A DNA stretch of 64,000 nt, taken from contig CADAEJ010000001.1 in NCBI GenBank assembly GCA_902786965.1, positions 1-64,000 on the forward strand, given 5' to 3'. Under the pieces are notes generated by a model. That model was not told the origin of the DNA. It saw only the letters and a list, made by a program, of their open reading frames with translations, and did not search any database. The DNA is from an uncultured Ruminococcus sp. GTDB taxonomy: Bacteria; Bacillota; Clostridia; Oscillospirales; Ruminococcaceae. Shown here piece after piece: positions 43,905 through 54,903 of the stretch. Within the stretch, counting starts at the first letter, position 1, and every line of letters starts with the position of its first letter. The position numbers were made by a program, and so were the translations under genes.

Positions 43905-44174
43905 CTACTCCACTGTTTTAGGAACACAAAAGCAGCCGTTCTTAAAGCTCGGTGCATTGTTTGCAACACTTTGCTGTGTCATACAGCTTTGTGTAACTAT
44001 ATCCTGCCTTAAATCAGCAAAATGCTGCTCAATATCAGCATCTTGCTCATCAACAGCGAGTAAAATATCCGCCATTTCAACTATCTCGTTCATTTGCTTT
44101 TCAAATCTGCTCTTTTGTTCAGGCAATATTTCCAGCTTTGAGAGCTGTGCTATTCTGTCAACATCTACAGTCAT
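43905..44174 (-). CDS. gatC: Aspartyl/glutamyl-tRNA amidotransferase subunit C
   Basis: GatC is a small belt protein that stabilises GatA with GatB. The 89-residue protein shows the family pattern: VDRIAQLSKLEI near the N-terminus and an acidic middle, ending in a Val-Pro-Lys motif (CVPKTVE). An upstream GTG at 44183 could also start translation and overlap the ligA stop; I chose ATG 44174. It follows ligA directly. Confidence 0.92.
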   Translation of the reverse strand: MTVDVDRIAQLSKLEILPEQKSRFEKQMNEIVEMADILLAVDEQDADIEQHFADLRQDIVTQSCMTQQSVANNAPSFKNGCFCVPKTVE

Positions 44175-44179
44175 AATGA

Positions 44180-46171
<1,992 letters not shown>

Positions 46172-46196
46172 TTACTTTACAAAGTATTATAGTATT

Positions 46197-46225
46197 AGTA
46201 TAGCATATCCTGCAGTTATGTTCAA
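46197..46225 (-). promoter_or_regulatory. Promoter of ligA-gatCAB
   Basis: Minus-strand TTGAAC, a 17-base spacer and TATACT with a TGC directly before the -10 (extended -10). Start near 46190. Confidence 0.65.
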
Positions 46226-46250
46226 TACTTATTATAGTTATTTTTTCAGA

Positions 46251-46832
46251 TCAATTCTGAGATGTTTTCAGTTTTTGTGCAAAAGCGCCCATCTTTATGA
46301 TATATTCGGTAAGTTCAGCAGATATCTTTTTAGGATCATCCTTCATTCCTGCGCGAACCCATCTGCAAATTACGTTCCATGCACCGCCTGTATTCAAGGA
46401 TATAAGATAGTATGGATCAAGCTCACCAAAAAGCTCCTGTGGAAAAGCACCCATCGCCACAAGCTCTTCGTGCTTTTCAGGCAGAGTATCGTTAAGCTTT
46501 TGAAGTATACGATACATCATATTGTTTTTGTCAAAAAGCAAAAGAAGCTGTTTGTGCTGCAAGCAGAATTCAAATATCATATCAATAGGCAAAGTTTTAT
46601 TTAGCATGATGAGATGGATTTTGTATTCATTTACAAGAGTGTCAAAGATCGACTCAAGCACGTCCTCCTTTGAATCAAAGTTGCGATAAAAGGTTTTTCT
46701 GACAAGCTTTGCCTCAAGTGCTATCTGCTTAACGGTTATCTCTTCATAGGGGTGCTGCTGCATTAGGCGGATAAGTGCATCGCAAATAAGCGCTTTTGAT
46801 TTGACTGCCGAGGGGTTCTTTGAATCGTTCAT
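46251..46832 (-). CDS. TetR/AcrR family transcriptional regulator
   Basis: A 193-residue repressor-type protein. The N-terminal helix-turn-helix region fits TetR (KSKALICDALIRLM ... ITVKQIALEAKLVRKTFYRNF, about residues 12-55). The C-terminal ligand-binding part is not diagnostic. The ATG at 46832 has GGGAGGAAAGG upstream and avoids an 18-codon extension reaching into the promoter region. It is divergent from an ABC exporter, whose genes it probably controls along with itself; see the overlapping promoters and candidate operators at 46846-46952. The inducer is unknown. Confidence 0.9.
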   Translation of the reverse strand: MNDSKNPSAVKSKALICDALIRLMQQHPYEEITVKQIALEAKLVRKTFYRNFDSKEDVLESIFDTLVNEYKIHLIMLNKTLPIDMIFEFCLQHKQLLLLFDKNNMMYRILQKLNDTLPEKHEELVAMGAFPQELFGELDPYYLISLNTGGAWNVICRWVRAGMKDDPKKISAELTEYIIKMGAFAQKLKTSQN

Positions 46833-46845
46833 AGCCTTTCCTCCC

Positions 46846-46858
46846 AAAAGTGACACAT
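46846..46858. promoter_or_regulatory. Candidate TetR half-site near tetR start
   Basis: AAAAGTGACACAT, an inverted copy (10 of 13 bases) of the sequence at 46941-46953. It lies just upstream of the tetR ribosome binding site. A proposed operator, not proven. Confidence 0.35.
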
Positions 46859-46892
46859 AAAATGCAAAATCGTGTATCTTTCGCAATTTCTG

Positions 46893-46921
46893 TTGACATT
46901 GTGATATTCTTATTATATCAT
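46893..46921 (+). promoter_or_regulatory. Promoter of the ABC exporter genes
   Basis: A perfect TTGACA, a 17-base spacer and TATCAT. Start near 46928, 55 bases before the ATPase gene. The candidate TetR site lies just after the start, a position that fits repression. Confidence 0.75.
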
Positions 46922-46940
46922 ATCATCAGAAGTTACACAA
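46912..46940 (-). promoter_or_regulatory. tetR promoter overlapping the ABC promoter
   Basis: Minus-strand TTGTGT (weak -35), a 17-base spacer and a perfect TATAAT. The -10 boxes of the two divergent promoters overlap, so polymerases should compete for the region. Confidence 0.5.
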
Positions 46941-46952
46941 GTGTGTCGCTTT
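46935..46952. promoter_or_regulatory. Candidate TetR operator between tetR and the ABC genes
   Basis: Contains the short palindrome ACACAAGTGT (46935-46944) followed by GTGTCGCTTT (46943-46952), the latter inverted relative to AAAGTGACAC at 46847-46856. It covers the tetR -35 and lies just after the ABC start site, so one bound repressor could control both directions. Confidence 0.4.
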
Positions 46953-46982
46953 AAAAAATTATAAAAAAGAGAGGGAAAAACT

Positions 46983-47675
46983 ATGATAAGCATCAAAAAC
47001 GTCATAAAAAAGTACAAATCGGGCAGCGAGGAGATCGCAGCTCTCGGCGGAATAAGCGCAGAGATCAGAACGGGGGAATTCACGGTCATACTCGGGCCAT
47101 CGGGCTCGGGGAAAAGCACAATGCTGAATATGCTCGGCGGAATGGACAGACCGACAAGCGGACAGATACTAATAAATGGCGAGGATATTTCCGGATTATC
47201 GGAGAAAAAGCTGACAGACTACCGCAGAAAAAATGTTGGCTTTGTTTTTCAGTTTTACAACCTTGTTGAAAACCTGACTGCGTACGAAAATGTCGGCATT
47301 GCTGCCGAGCTTAACGGAAACACCGGTAAAGCAGCAAATGCGTTGAAAGAAGTCGGACTTGAAAAGAGAATGAAAAGCTTTCCAAATCAGCTTTCAGGCG
47401 GTGAAATGCAAAGAGTCGCTATTGCAAGAGCTGTTGCAAAATCGCCAAAGCTGCTGCTTTGTGACGAACCAACAGGAGCGCTTGATGTTGCAACTGGAGA
47501 AATGATCTTTGAGCTTTTGAAGAAATACTCGCAGAATAATGAAACCGCAGTTGTAGTTGTAACGCATAATCCAGATATAGCTAAAATAGCCGATCATGTT
47601 ATACGTCTGCGAGATGGAAAAATCGTATCAGATGAAAGAGTCAGTCAGCCGATAATAGAAAACAAGGCTGTATGA
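46983..47675 (+). CDS. ABC transporter ATP-binding protein (MacB/LolD type)
   Basis: A 230-residue ATPase of the type-VII (MacB/LolD, FtsE-like) class. Walker A is GPSGSGKST (about residues 38-46), the Q-loop is in [12 protein letters not shown], the signature is [14 protein letters not shown] and Walker [13 protein letters not shown], with the H-loop in VVTHN. It pairs with the FtsX-type permease 20 bases downstream. Such pairs export peptides or antibiotics, or act in sensing and lipoprotein handling; the cargo here cannot be told. Control by the divergent TetR is likely. Confidence 0.94.
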   Translation: MISIKNVIKKYKSGSEEIAALGGISAEIRTGEFTVILGPSGSGKSTMLNMLGGMDRPTSGQILINGEDISGLSEKKLTDYRRKNVGFVFQFYNLVENLTAYENVGIAAELNGNTGKAANALKEVGLEKRMKSFPNQLSGGEMQRVAIARAVAKSPKLLLCDEPTGALDVATGEMIFELLKKYSQNNETAVVVVTHNPDIAKIADHVIRLRDGKIVSDERVSQPIIENKAV

Positions 47676-47695
47676 TAGAATAAAGGAGATAACAA

Positions 47696-49981
47696 ATGGT
47701 TTTTTTATTCAAAAAAATGATTAGAAGTGTAAAACAGTTCAAGCTGCAATTTGCGTGTGTACTGCTGCTGGCAATGCTTTCGGTCATAATTTACAGCGGA
47801 CTTGAAGGGATATGGCGCGGCATTGAATATGGCTTTGACTCATACGCAAAGGAAACAAACCTTGCGGACGAATGGGTATTTGCGTCATACTTTACTGATG
47901 ATGATATTGTTCAGATAGAGAAAATGAACGGTGTGTCCGAAGTGTCAAAGCGGTTGAGGTTCACGGCGACCTCGGAATATGGCGGCAATGATACTTACCT
48001 CAGCCTTGATACAATAGACAGTAAAGGCATTTCGCAAATGAAGCTGATAAGCGGAGAAGAATACAACAGCGCACTAAAAAACAGTATATGGCTCGACACG
48101 GAATATGCTGAAAAAAACGATATAACTATCGGACAAGCGATAGATATATCATACGGCGGAAAGACTGTTAGCCCTACAGTTGCAGGCATTGTCATGTCAG
48201 CAGAGAGGGCGCATTATGTAGGGACTAACGATTATTATATTCCCGAGCACAAACAATACGGCTATGGATTTATCAGCGATGATCTCACAGAAAAGCTCGG
48301 TATCGGGATAAACTGCAACCTGCTTGAAATAAAGAGCAGCAATTCAGAGGTAAAAAACAACATAAATGAACTTCTCGGTGAACGATTTATCGCATATTAT
48401 GACAGAGATACCCTCTTTGATGTAGCGTTTGTCAGCAATCAGGCAGACAATTTAAAACGTGTATCTATGTTGTTTTCTGCACTGTTTATACTTCTTTCCA
48501 TACTGTCGATGCGCACTACGATAAAGCGGCTGATAGATGCACAAAGCTCCGATATAACCACGCTTAAATCTTTGGGATTTTCAAGTGCAAAGCTTACAGT
48601 ATACTACTCACTGTACGGGTTATTGGTCGGCATTGTCGGAACAGGACTTGGTTTTGCTTTATCATTCCCCTTTACTGCTGCCATACGCAGATCACAGATG
48701 GCGCTTATCTCTCTGCCCAAGTGGGAAACAAAACATACAACATGGTCGCTTATTGTAATAATTATGATAATTATGCTTTCGCTGCTGACATCGGTACTTG
48801 CTGCGAGAAAGGCTCTTATCGGTCTGCCCGCAGAAGACTCAAAGAGCAAAGCTGATCGTTCAAAGCCAACGTTTATCGAGAAGAGCAGACATATCCAAAA
48901 CAGGACCGGATTTGGAATGAAGTGGACTTTAAGAGATGCATCTGTGCATAAATCGCGTATTGTACTTGGGATCATAAGTGTGTGCGGTAGCTTTATGCTG
49001 CTTATGATCGGTACAGGCACACCTGATTCGGTAAAGAATCTCAGCTCAAAGAGCTATTCAGAGGAATTTGTATATTCCTACAAGCTCACACTTGACAGGT
49101 CAAACACACCGCAGCAGACCGTTATGCTTACCAAGCAGCTTGACGGACAGCTTATCCAGACAGTCCAAAGCAGGATTACAATTGACGATAGCGATGTCAG
49201 TTTCAAACCCGTTACAGTATTTTCAGGCGGTGACTATATAGCATTGAAAACAACTGACGGAGATGATCTTGATGAAAGCGGTGCTTATATCACGCAGGGT
49301 ATGGCAGATAGTCTTGGTATACAAAAAGGTGATACTGTCAAGCTTTTCCCATCATTATCAGCTGAAAGCTTTAGTTTTACAATAGACGGCATTGTTGCAT
49401 CAGGAATGCCTCAGACGTTTTACATAGGCTCACAGCGCTGGACAGATGCAGGTGCTCAGTTTCGTCCCTCGCATATTCTCTGCGGTGAAACAGACGATAT
49501 AAAAAGCATCAGTGAAGACTCTCGCATATCACAAGTGATAACATCCAAACAGCAAAAGAGCAATCTGGAAGAATTCCAAAAGAAGATAAACGGAGTCTTC
49601 ATAATGATGAAAGCCGTGGCATTTGTACTTGTTGTTATTGTACTTTATAATTTAAGTATCCTGAGCTTTCTTGAAAGGGCTAAAGAATACAATACATTCC
49701 GTGTCCTCGGTTTCCATTTTGGTGAGATACGAAAGCTTGCATCATTTGAGAATATCATCATACTTGTTATGGGCACTCTGCTGGGCATACCGCTTGGCAC
49801 AAAATTTCTCGAGATATACTGTGCAACGTTTTCAAATGACACTATAAAGATATACTCGGCATTGAAAAGCATCAGCATTGTGATAGTTTGCCTTACTGTC
49901 TTTATCTGCACGGCGCTCACCACCATTTTGCTCTCACGCAGGATAAAAAAGATAGATATGGTGCAGGCGCTGAAGGAGTAA
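47696..49981 (+). CDS. FtsX-like ABC transporter permease
   Basis: A 761-residue permease with two FtsX modules: an N-terminal helix (about residues 18-38), a large extracytoplasmic MacB-type domain (about 40-255), three helices (about 258-385), a further helix near 420, a second extracytoplasmic domain (440-635) and three C-terminal helices. This 4+4 layout is typical of Firmicutes single-chain permeases. It is preceded by AAAGGAGAT and follows its ATPase. It ends 17 bases before yunB on the other strand, with no clear terminator between them. Confidence 0.92.
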   Translation: MVFLFKKMIRSVKQFKLQFACVLLLAMLSVIIYSGLEGIWRGIEYGFDSYAKETNLADEWVFASYFTDDDIVQIEKMNGVSEVSKRLRFTATSEYGGNDTYLSLDTIDSKGISQMKLISGEEYNSALKNSIWLDTEYAEKNDITIGQAIDISYGGKTVSPTVAGIVMSAERAHYVGTNDYYIPEHKQYGYGFISDDLTEKLGIGINCNLLEIKSSNSEVKNNINELLGERFIAYYDRDTLFDVAFVSNQADNLKRVSMLFSALFILLSILSMRTTIKRLIDAQSSDITTLKSLGFSSAKLTVYYSLYGLLVGIVGTGLGFALSFPFTAAIRRSQMALISLPKWETKHTTWSLIVIIMIIMLSLLTSVLAARKALIGLPAEDSKSKADRSKPTFIEKSRHIQNRTGFGMKWTLRDASVHKSRIVLGIISVCGSFMLLMIGTGTPDSVKNLSSKSYSEEFVYSYKLTLDRSNTPQQTVMLTKQLDGQLIQTVQSRITIDDSDVSFKPVTVFSGGDYIALKTTDGDDLDESGAYITQGMADSLGIQKGDTVKLFPSLSAESFSFTIDGIVASGMPQTFYIGSQRWTDAGAQFRPSHILCGETDDIKSISEDSRISQVITSKQQKSNLEEFQKKINGVFIMMKAVAFVLVVIVLYNLSILSFLERAKEYNTFRVLGFHFGEIRKLASFENIIILVMGTLLGIPLGTKFLEIYCATFSNDTIKIYSALKSISIVIVCLTVFICTALTTILLSRRIKKIDMVQALKE

Positions 49982-49998
49982 AAGTACAGATCTACCGA

Positions 49999-50622
49999 TC
50001 AAAATGAAACATACGAACCGGGAACTTCACCTACGATTATTTTTTCAGCAACAAGATAATCAGATTTTACACATATGTCTGTTGATTTTATCGGCAATAC
50101 TGCACTTAATTCTACTTTTATCTCAATAAAAACGCGGTATTTGGATTGATTTATCCCGCAGGAAACAAAATCGGAGTGCATTTGCGTTGAAACTGCACCA
50201 AGCTGATGAAGTCTTAATTCAAGGTCAAATCCCCTGCCGCTTAAAAATGTTATCCCCGAAAGTGTACCTATCGGAACCTTAAAGCCTTTATCTTCGTATT
50301 TATTCATAATATCGGTGACGGATTCGGATATGATATTATTGATTTTATTAGTTTTGATATGGTCAAGCGACAGACTCTGTAGTTTTCCGGTACTATCGTA
50401 TTTTTCCGATATAAGTTCATCAACATCAATATTCTTCAGTGATTCCTTGACTGCTGAATTGATTATGCGCGTTGCCAAAAGCTTGCTTTCATACCTGCTT
50501 ATATCATCGATATGTATGCAAAGCTGACAGCAAAAATACGATACCAAAGACAGCAATAACACCAGTATAGCAAGCAGTACATAAGAAAGCCTGCACCTTT
50601 TTGAACGCTTGAACGCACTCAT
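49999..50622 (-). CDS. yunB: Sporulation protein YunB
   Basis: A 207-residue protein of the YunB family, made under sigma E in Bacillus and needed for efficient sporulation; the molecular role is unknown. It has one N-terminal membrane helix (about residues 14-34), a helical extracytoplasmic region (RIINSAVKESLKNI) and the family-typical C-terminal part with PIGTLSGITFLSGRG and GVNQ-like GINQSKYRVFIEI segments. The ATG at 50622 has GGGAGGTG 7 bases upstream and is better than the GTG two codons earlier. It is monocistronic. Confidence 0.88.
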   Translation of the reverse strand: MSAFKRSKRCRLSYVLLAILVLLLSLVSYFCCQLCIHIDDISRYESKLLATRIINSAVKESLKNIDVDELISEKYDSTGKLQSLSLDHIKTNKINNIISESVTDIMNKYEDKGFKVPIGTLSGITFLSGRGFDLELRLHQLGAVSTQMHSDFVSCGINQSKYRVFIEIKVELSAVLPIKSTDICVKSDYLVAEKIIVGEVPGSYVSF

Positions 50623-50675
50623 ACGCACACCTCCCTGCTTATTATACTCGTTTTGATCTTAATCTGTTAAAACAT

Positions 50676-50711
50676 AAAAAAGCTGATGCTTGTTCAAAAC
50701 AAACATCAGCT
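50676..50711 (-). terminator. Terminator after the transketolase genes
   Basis: Stem AGCTGATG/CATCAGCT with inner TGTT/AACA pairing, followed on the minus strand by five to six T. Lies 16 bases after the tktC stop. Confidence 0.85.
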
Positions 50712-50726
50712 CATTTTTATTTGTAA

Positions 50727-51674
50727 TTACTTTGATCTTACAGCCTCAACAGCCTTATTTACAATGTTTTCAGCACACAGACCGTACTGCTTGAGAAGCT
50801 CGACCGCAGGGCCTGAATGACCAAACTCATCATTAACGCCGATCTTAACAACCTTTGTAGGATAGTTTTCGCAAAGAACATCGCAAACAGCTTCGCCAAG
50901 TCCACCGATTACGCTATGCTCCTCAACTGTAAGCACAAGACCTGTTTTCTTTGCAGCCTCGATTATGATATCCTTATCAATAGGCTTTATTGTGTGTATA
51001 TTGATGACCGTAGCCTCAATACCCTGCTGTGCAAGGGTTTTTGCTGCTTCAATTGCCTCATATACCATCAGACCAGTTGCTACTATTGTTATGTCATTAC
51101 CGTCACGAAGCTTTATACCCTTTCCTATCTCAAACTTATAGGTATCGGGATCGTTGAATACAGGCACTGCAAGCCTTCCAAACCGCATATAAACGGGGCC
51201 TTCATAATTTATAGCAGCCTCAACAGCAGCCTTTGCCTCAACGTCATCAGCAGGAATGATAACAGTCATACCCGGGATAGTTCTCATAAGAGCAATATCC
51301 TCGTTGCACTGATGCGTTGCACCGTCCTCACCTACGGAGATACCTGCGTGCGTCGCACCTATCTTTACATTGAGATGCGGATAACCGATAGAGTTTCTTA
51401 CCTGCTCAAATGCTCTGCCTGCGGCGAACATAGCAAATGTTGAAACGAACGGGATCTTGCCTGTTGCAGCCATACCGGCAGCAACACCCATCATATTGGA
51501 CTCAGCAATTCCGCAGTCAAAAAATCTGTCAGGGAATTTCTTCTTGAATATACCTGTTTTTGTTGCAGCAGCAAGGTCAGCATCAAAAACATAAAGATTC
51601 TCATATTTATCGCCAAGCTCTGCAAGAGCGTTGCCGTAGCTCTCTCTTGTAGCAATCTTCTTTACATCTGCCAT
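50727..51674 (-). CDS. Transketolase, C-terminal subunit
   Basis: A 315-residue protein covering the pyrimidine-binding and C-terminal domains of transketolase; with the next protein upstream it makes one enzyme for the pentose phosphate pathway. Visible parts are the FDADLAAATKTG opening, GIAESNMMGVAAGMA and GEDGATHQCNEDIALMR. The split form is common in Clostridia and archaea. It starts 3 bases after the N-terminal subunit gene with GGAGGG upstream. Confidence 0.94.
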   Translation of the reverse strand: MADVKKIATRESYGNALAELGDKYENLYVFDADLAAATKTGIFKKKFPDRFFDCGIAESNMMGVAAGMAATGKIPFVSTFAMFAAGRAFEQVRNSIGYPHLNVKIGATHAGISVGEDGATHQCNEDIALMRTIPGMTVIIPADDVEAKAAVEAAINYEGPVYMRFGRLAVPVFNDPDTYKFEIGKGIKLRDGNDITIVATGLMVYEAIEAAKTLAQQGIEATVINIHTIKPIDKDIIIEAAKKTGLVLTVEEHSVIGGLGEAVCDVLCENYPTKVVKIGVNDEFGHSGPAVELLKQYGLCAENIVNKAVEAVRSK

Positions 51675-51677
51675 TGC

Positions 51678-52517
51678 TTAACCCTCCAGTTCTTTAAGTT
51701 GTGCAGTCAGTTCTGCAACTGCCTGGTCATACTGTTCCTTATTAGGAGCAGAGCCGTGCCATGCAACGTTATTCTCCATAAAGGAAACGCCTTTACCCTT
51801 AACGCTCTTGAGAATGATAACAACAGGCTGATTTACAATGTTTTCAGCTTCGTTGAATGCTTTTTCAAGAGAATCGAAATCATGAGCATCGGCATTTATA
51901 GCATGCCAGCCGAACGCCTCAAACTTCTCGGCGATAGGATAAATGCTCATAACGTCCTCGACTTTGCCGTCTATCTGCAAGCCGTTGTTATCAACGATAG
52001 CAACAAGATTATCAAGCTTGTAGTGCGATGCAAACATTGCAGCCTCCCAGACCTGACCTTCTTCTATCTCGCCGTCACCAAGAATTGTGTAAACCTTGTA
52101 GGTATCGTTTGTGATCTTGCCCGAAAGAGCCATTCCGCAGGCAACAGATATACCCTGACCGAGTGAGCCTGATGACATATCTACACCCGGTATTGTGATG
52201 CAGGGATGACCCTGAAGCATTGCGCCGATATGACGAAGGCTTTTAAGTTCGTCCTTTGAGAAGAATCCTTTCTCAGCCAGTGTAGAATAAAGTGCGGGTG
52301 CTGTATGTCCCTTTGAAAGAACAAGTCTGTCCCTCTGTGGTTCATCCGGCTTATCAGGATATACGTTCATTCTTGCAAAATACAGATATGTCATAACATC
52401 TGCAATCGAAAGCGAACCGCCCGGATGTCCGGATTTTGCATTGAAAACACCTTCAATGATACCAAGACGTATCTTGCAGGCGGTGATTTCAAGCTGTTTT
52501 TTGAGTACTGCGTCCAT
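51678..52517 (-). CDS. Transketolase, N-terminal subunit
   Basis: A 279-residue protein with the thiamine diphosphate-binding half of transketolase: GHPGGSLSIADVMTYLYF near the N-terminus, KGHTAPALY, and the ThDP motif GDGEIEEGQVWEA followed by AIVDNNGLQIDG. It works only with the C-terminal subunit. AGGAGG precedes the ATG, 14 bases after the Cof-type phosphatase gene. Interconverts sugar phosphates between pentose phosphate and glycolytic pools. Confidence 0.95.
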   Translation of the reverse strand: MDAVLKKQLEITACKIRLGIIEGVFNAKSGHPGGSLSIADVMTYLYFARMNVYPDKPDEPQRDRLVLSKGHTAPALYSTLAEKGFFSKDELKSLRHIGAMLQGHPCITIPGVDMSSGSLGQGISVACGMALSGKITNDTYKVYTILGDGEIEEGQVWEAAMFASHYKLDNLVAIVDNNGLQIDGKVEDVMSIYPIAEKFEAFGWHAINADAHDFDSLEKAFNEAENIVNQPVVIILKSVKGKGVSFMENNVAWHGSAPNKEQYDQAVAELTAQLKELEG

Positions 52518-52531
52518 ACTTAAACCTCCAA

Positions 52532-53356
52532 TTATTTATTATTAGTTTTATTAAAAATATACTCAACTACTGCTGCAACTGCGTCCTGTTCACAGGACTG
52601 TTCAAGGATAATATCCGCTGCGGCTTTGACGTCAGGTGCAGCGTTTGAAGGGCAAAAACCGATATCTGCCTGACAGATCATTTCAATATCATTGTTATAG
52701 TCACCAACAGAAACAAATGTGAAATCCTGCATATCACAGACTTCGCGCATCATTTTGAGCGCATAGCCTTTTGATATATTCTGCGGAAGGATCTCATAAT
52801 ACTCAGGAGCCGATCTTACAAAATCAACCCCGTCAAAGCCCTGCGACTGAACATAATCAATAAGCCTTTGCATATCCTTCGGCTCAACAGCAAAAAGCAC
52901 CTTATACCAATCATCAGGAATATCATCGACACCGCACAGCACGGGGTTTTCGACCTTGCAGATGCGGATATGTTTTTCCTCAAGCGGTGTTAACTGCGGA
53001 ACATAGACATTATCGAGCCTTAATACCTCACAGCCGACATAGTCGTTATCAGCAAGTATCTGTTTAACTATATTTCTTGTTCCACGTGGAACATACACAT
53101 CATATATCTGCTCTTTACTGTTGATATCGTATATCATACCGCCGTTGCACATAATAATTGGACAGTTAACGCTGACAGTATCAAAATACTGCTGTGAAGC
53201 CTGCAAAGACCTTCCTGTTGCTATGGAAAACCTTCCGCCTGCCTGCTGAAATCTATTTACAGCATCAAGCGTTTTCTTGCCAGGTATCTTGCTTGCGGGC
53301 AGGAATGTTCCGTCCATATCTGTAATGAGCAATACTTTACTTATATCTTCAAACAT
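52532..53356 (-). CDS. Cof-type HAD family phosphatase
   Basis: A 274-residue HAD phosphatase of subfamily IIB (Cof). Motif I is DMDGTFLPASK (near residues 13-15), motif II ATGRS, and motif IV SVGDYNNDIEMICQADIG near the C-terminus. Substrates are usually sugar phosphates or pyridoxal phosphate; none is predictable here. It lies between rluD (7 bases) and the transketolase genes (14 bases) in one transcript, so a sugar-phosphate role is possible but only inferred from position. Confidence 0.9.
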   Translation of the reverse strand: MFEDISKVLLITDMDGTFLPASKIPGKKTLDAVNRFQQAGGRFSIATGRSLQASQQYFDTVSVNCPIIMCNGGMIYDINSKEQIYDVYVPRGTRNIVKQILADNDYVGCEVLRLDNVYVPQLTPLEEKHIRICKVENPVLCGVDDIPDDWYKVLFAVEPKDMQRLIDYVQSQGFDGVDFVRSAPEYYEILPQNISKGYALKMMREVCDMQDFTFVSVGDYNNDIEMICQADIGFCPSNAAPDVKAAADIILEQSCEQDAVAAVVEYIFNKTNNK

Positions 53357-53363
53357 ATTTTCC

Positions 53364-54278
53364 TCAACACATTTTTTTGAGCCTATTCAGCACACTTATG
53401 AAATAATCGGGAAGCTCGCTGTCAAACTCCATATACTCACCTGTTGTCGGGTGGATAAAACCGATTTTCTTTGCGTGCAGGCATTGTCCCTGCAAGCCCT
53501 TGACAGCTTTGCCGTATACATCATCACCGTAAACTGCGTGACCGATATACGCACAATGCACTCTTATCTGATGAGTTCTGCCTGTTTCAAGCCTGAACCT
53601 TACAAGTGAGCAGTCATGATATTCTTCAATTACCTCGTAATGCGTAATTGCATTCTTTGAGTTAAGCTCGGTAACACACATTTTTTTACGGTCGTATTTA
53701 CTTCTGCCAATAGGCGCGTCAATAGTACCGCTTTTATCCTTTAATCTGCCAGTAACGACAGCCATATATTCTCTTGTAAAGCTGTGAGCTTTTATCTGCT
53801 CGGCAAGCTTGTTATGCGAAATATCGTTTTTAGCAACAATAAGCAGACCGCTTGTATTCTTATCAATACGATGTACGATGCCAGGTCTTATGACACCATT
53901 TATTGAAGACAGTCTGCCCTTGCAGTGAAATAAAAGAGCATTTACAAGCGTACCCGTATAGTTTCCGGCAGCAGGGTGAACGACCATGCCTTTAGGTTTA
54001 TTTACAACAAGCAGGTCATCGTCCTCGTATACAATTTCCAGGGAAATATCCTGGGCAATAACATCAAGTTCCACGGGCTCGGGAACGATAACTGTGATCT
54101 CGTCATTATCTTTCAGCTTATAATTCTTGCTTACGGGCTTGCCGTTGCAAAGGATCTGTTTATCGTCAATAAGCTTTTGTATAGCGCTTCTTGATAGATC
54201 ACTATCACTGTCAGCAAGAAACTTATCTATTCTTGTTCCTATGTTTTCAGCAGATGCATTAAAGAACAGCTCATTCAT
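53364..54278 (-). CDS. Ribosomal large subunit pseudouridine synthase RluD family
   Basis: A 304-residue RluA-family pseudouridine synthase. An N-terminal S4 RNA-binding domain (RIDKFLADSDSDLSRSAIQKLI) is followed by the catalytic domain with the Asp in IVHRIDKNTSGLLIVAK (about residue 138). The C-terminal GRTHQIRVH and GDDVYG segments are typical. It probably modifies 23S rRNA; RluD is the best match because of linkage to lspA (the ylyB position). It overlaps lspA by 8 bases. Confidence 0.94.
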   Translation of the reverse strand: MNELFFNASAENIGTRIDKFLADSDSDLSRSAIQKLIDDKQILCNGKPVSKNYKLKDNDEITVIVPEPVELDVIAQDISLEIVYEDDDLLVVNKPKGMVVHPAAGNYTGTLVNALLFHCKGRLSSINGVIRPGIVHRIDKNTSGLLIVAKNDISHNKLAEQIKAHSFTREYMAVVTGRLKDKSGTIDAPIGRSKYDRKKMCVTELNSKNAITHYEVIEEYHDCSLVRFRLETGRTHQIRVHCAYIGHAVYGDDVYGKAVKGLQGQCLHAKKIGFIHPTTGEYMEFDSELPDYFISVLNRLKKMC

Positions 54279-54804
54279 CGGTGCTCTCCGTTATATCATC
54301 ACTGTGAACATCATTTTTTTCTATATCTGCTTTGCTTTCCTTATCCGGTTTATCAAGGAAAATAATATAAATAGCAAAAATAAGAGCGCCGACAACTACA
54401 CAAATATCTGCAAAATTAAATACAGGGAACTTTACAGGTTCAAACTTTATATAGTCTATGACCTCGTGAAGTCTGACTCTGTCAATAAGGTTACCGATAC
54501 CGCCTGCTACAAGCATAGCAAGAGCGACCAGCTGTAATCTGCTCTTATCTCTTTGCCTGTACATATAGTATACACCTAAACCGCAGACGATCAGCGGAAC
54601 ACCTACAAGAAACCATGTCTTGCCCTGCATAATACTCCATGCTGCGCCGCTGTTTCTGACGTGTTCAAGGCTGAAAAGTTTGAAATCGCCAAACTTGATC
54701 ACCTCAACAACTCCGCCAATATCTATACAGGAATTTACTATGATCTTGATCAACTGATCTGCAAATATCAGAACAGCAATCAGCACAAGAGAAAAAACAA
54801 ACAT
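54271..54804 (-). CDS. lspA: Lipoprotein signal peptidase (signal peptidase II)
   Basis: An aspartyl membrane protease that removes signal peptides from lipid-modified prolipoproteins. The 177-residue protein has four transmembrane segments and the family motifs VRNSGAAWS, GGIGNLIDRVR (catalytic Asp) and FPVFNFADICV (second Asp). The C-terminal tail is charged (Asp/Glu/Lys-rich) and longer than usual. The ATG overlaps no other gene upstream; rluD starts inside its end. A promoter lies at 54844-54872 in the divIVA terminator. Confidence 0.96.
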   Translation of the reverse strand: MFVFSLVLIAVLIFADQLIKIIVNSCIDIGGVVEVIKFGDFKLFSLEHVRNSGAAWSIMQGKTWFLVGVPLIVCGLGVYYMYRQRDKSRLQLVALAMLVAGGIGNLIDRVRLHEVIDYIKFEPVKFPVFNFADICVVVGALIFAIYIIFLDKPDKESKADIEKNDVHSDDITESTDE

Positions 54805-54843
54805 CGCACTCGTCCTTTTGCCTATGCACCGGCAGCATAATTA

Positions 54844-54872
54844 TTTATACCAAGAAAAAGCTCTGTATTCAA
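54844..54872 (-). promoter_or_regulatory. Promoter of lspA embedded in the divIVA terminator
   Basis: Minus-strand TTGAAT, a 17-base spacer and TATAAA. The -35 box lies in the terminator loop region, so transcription stops and starts within the same 50 bases. Confidence 0.5.
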
Positions 54873-54895
54873 ACTTATATGTTTGGTTACAGAGC
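54855..54895 (-). terminator. Terminator after divIVA
   Basis: Stem GCTCTGT/ACAGAGC with inner AAAC/GTTT pairing; on the minus strand it is followed by TTTTTC. It separates the division cluster from lspA-rluD. Confidence 0.8.
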
Positions 54896-54903
54896 CTTGT
54901 TGA

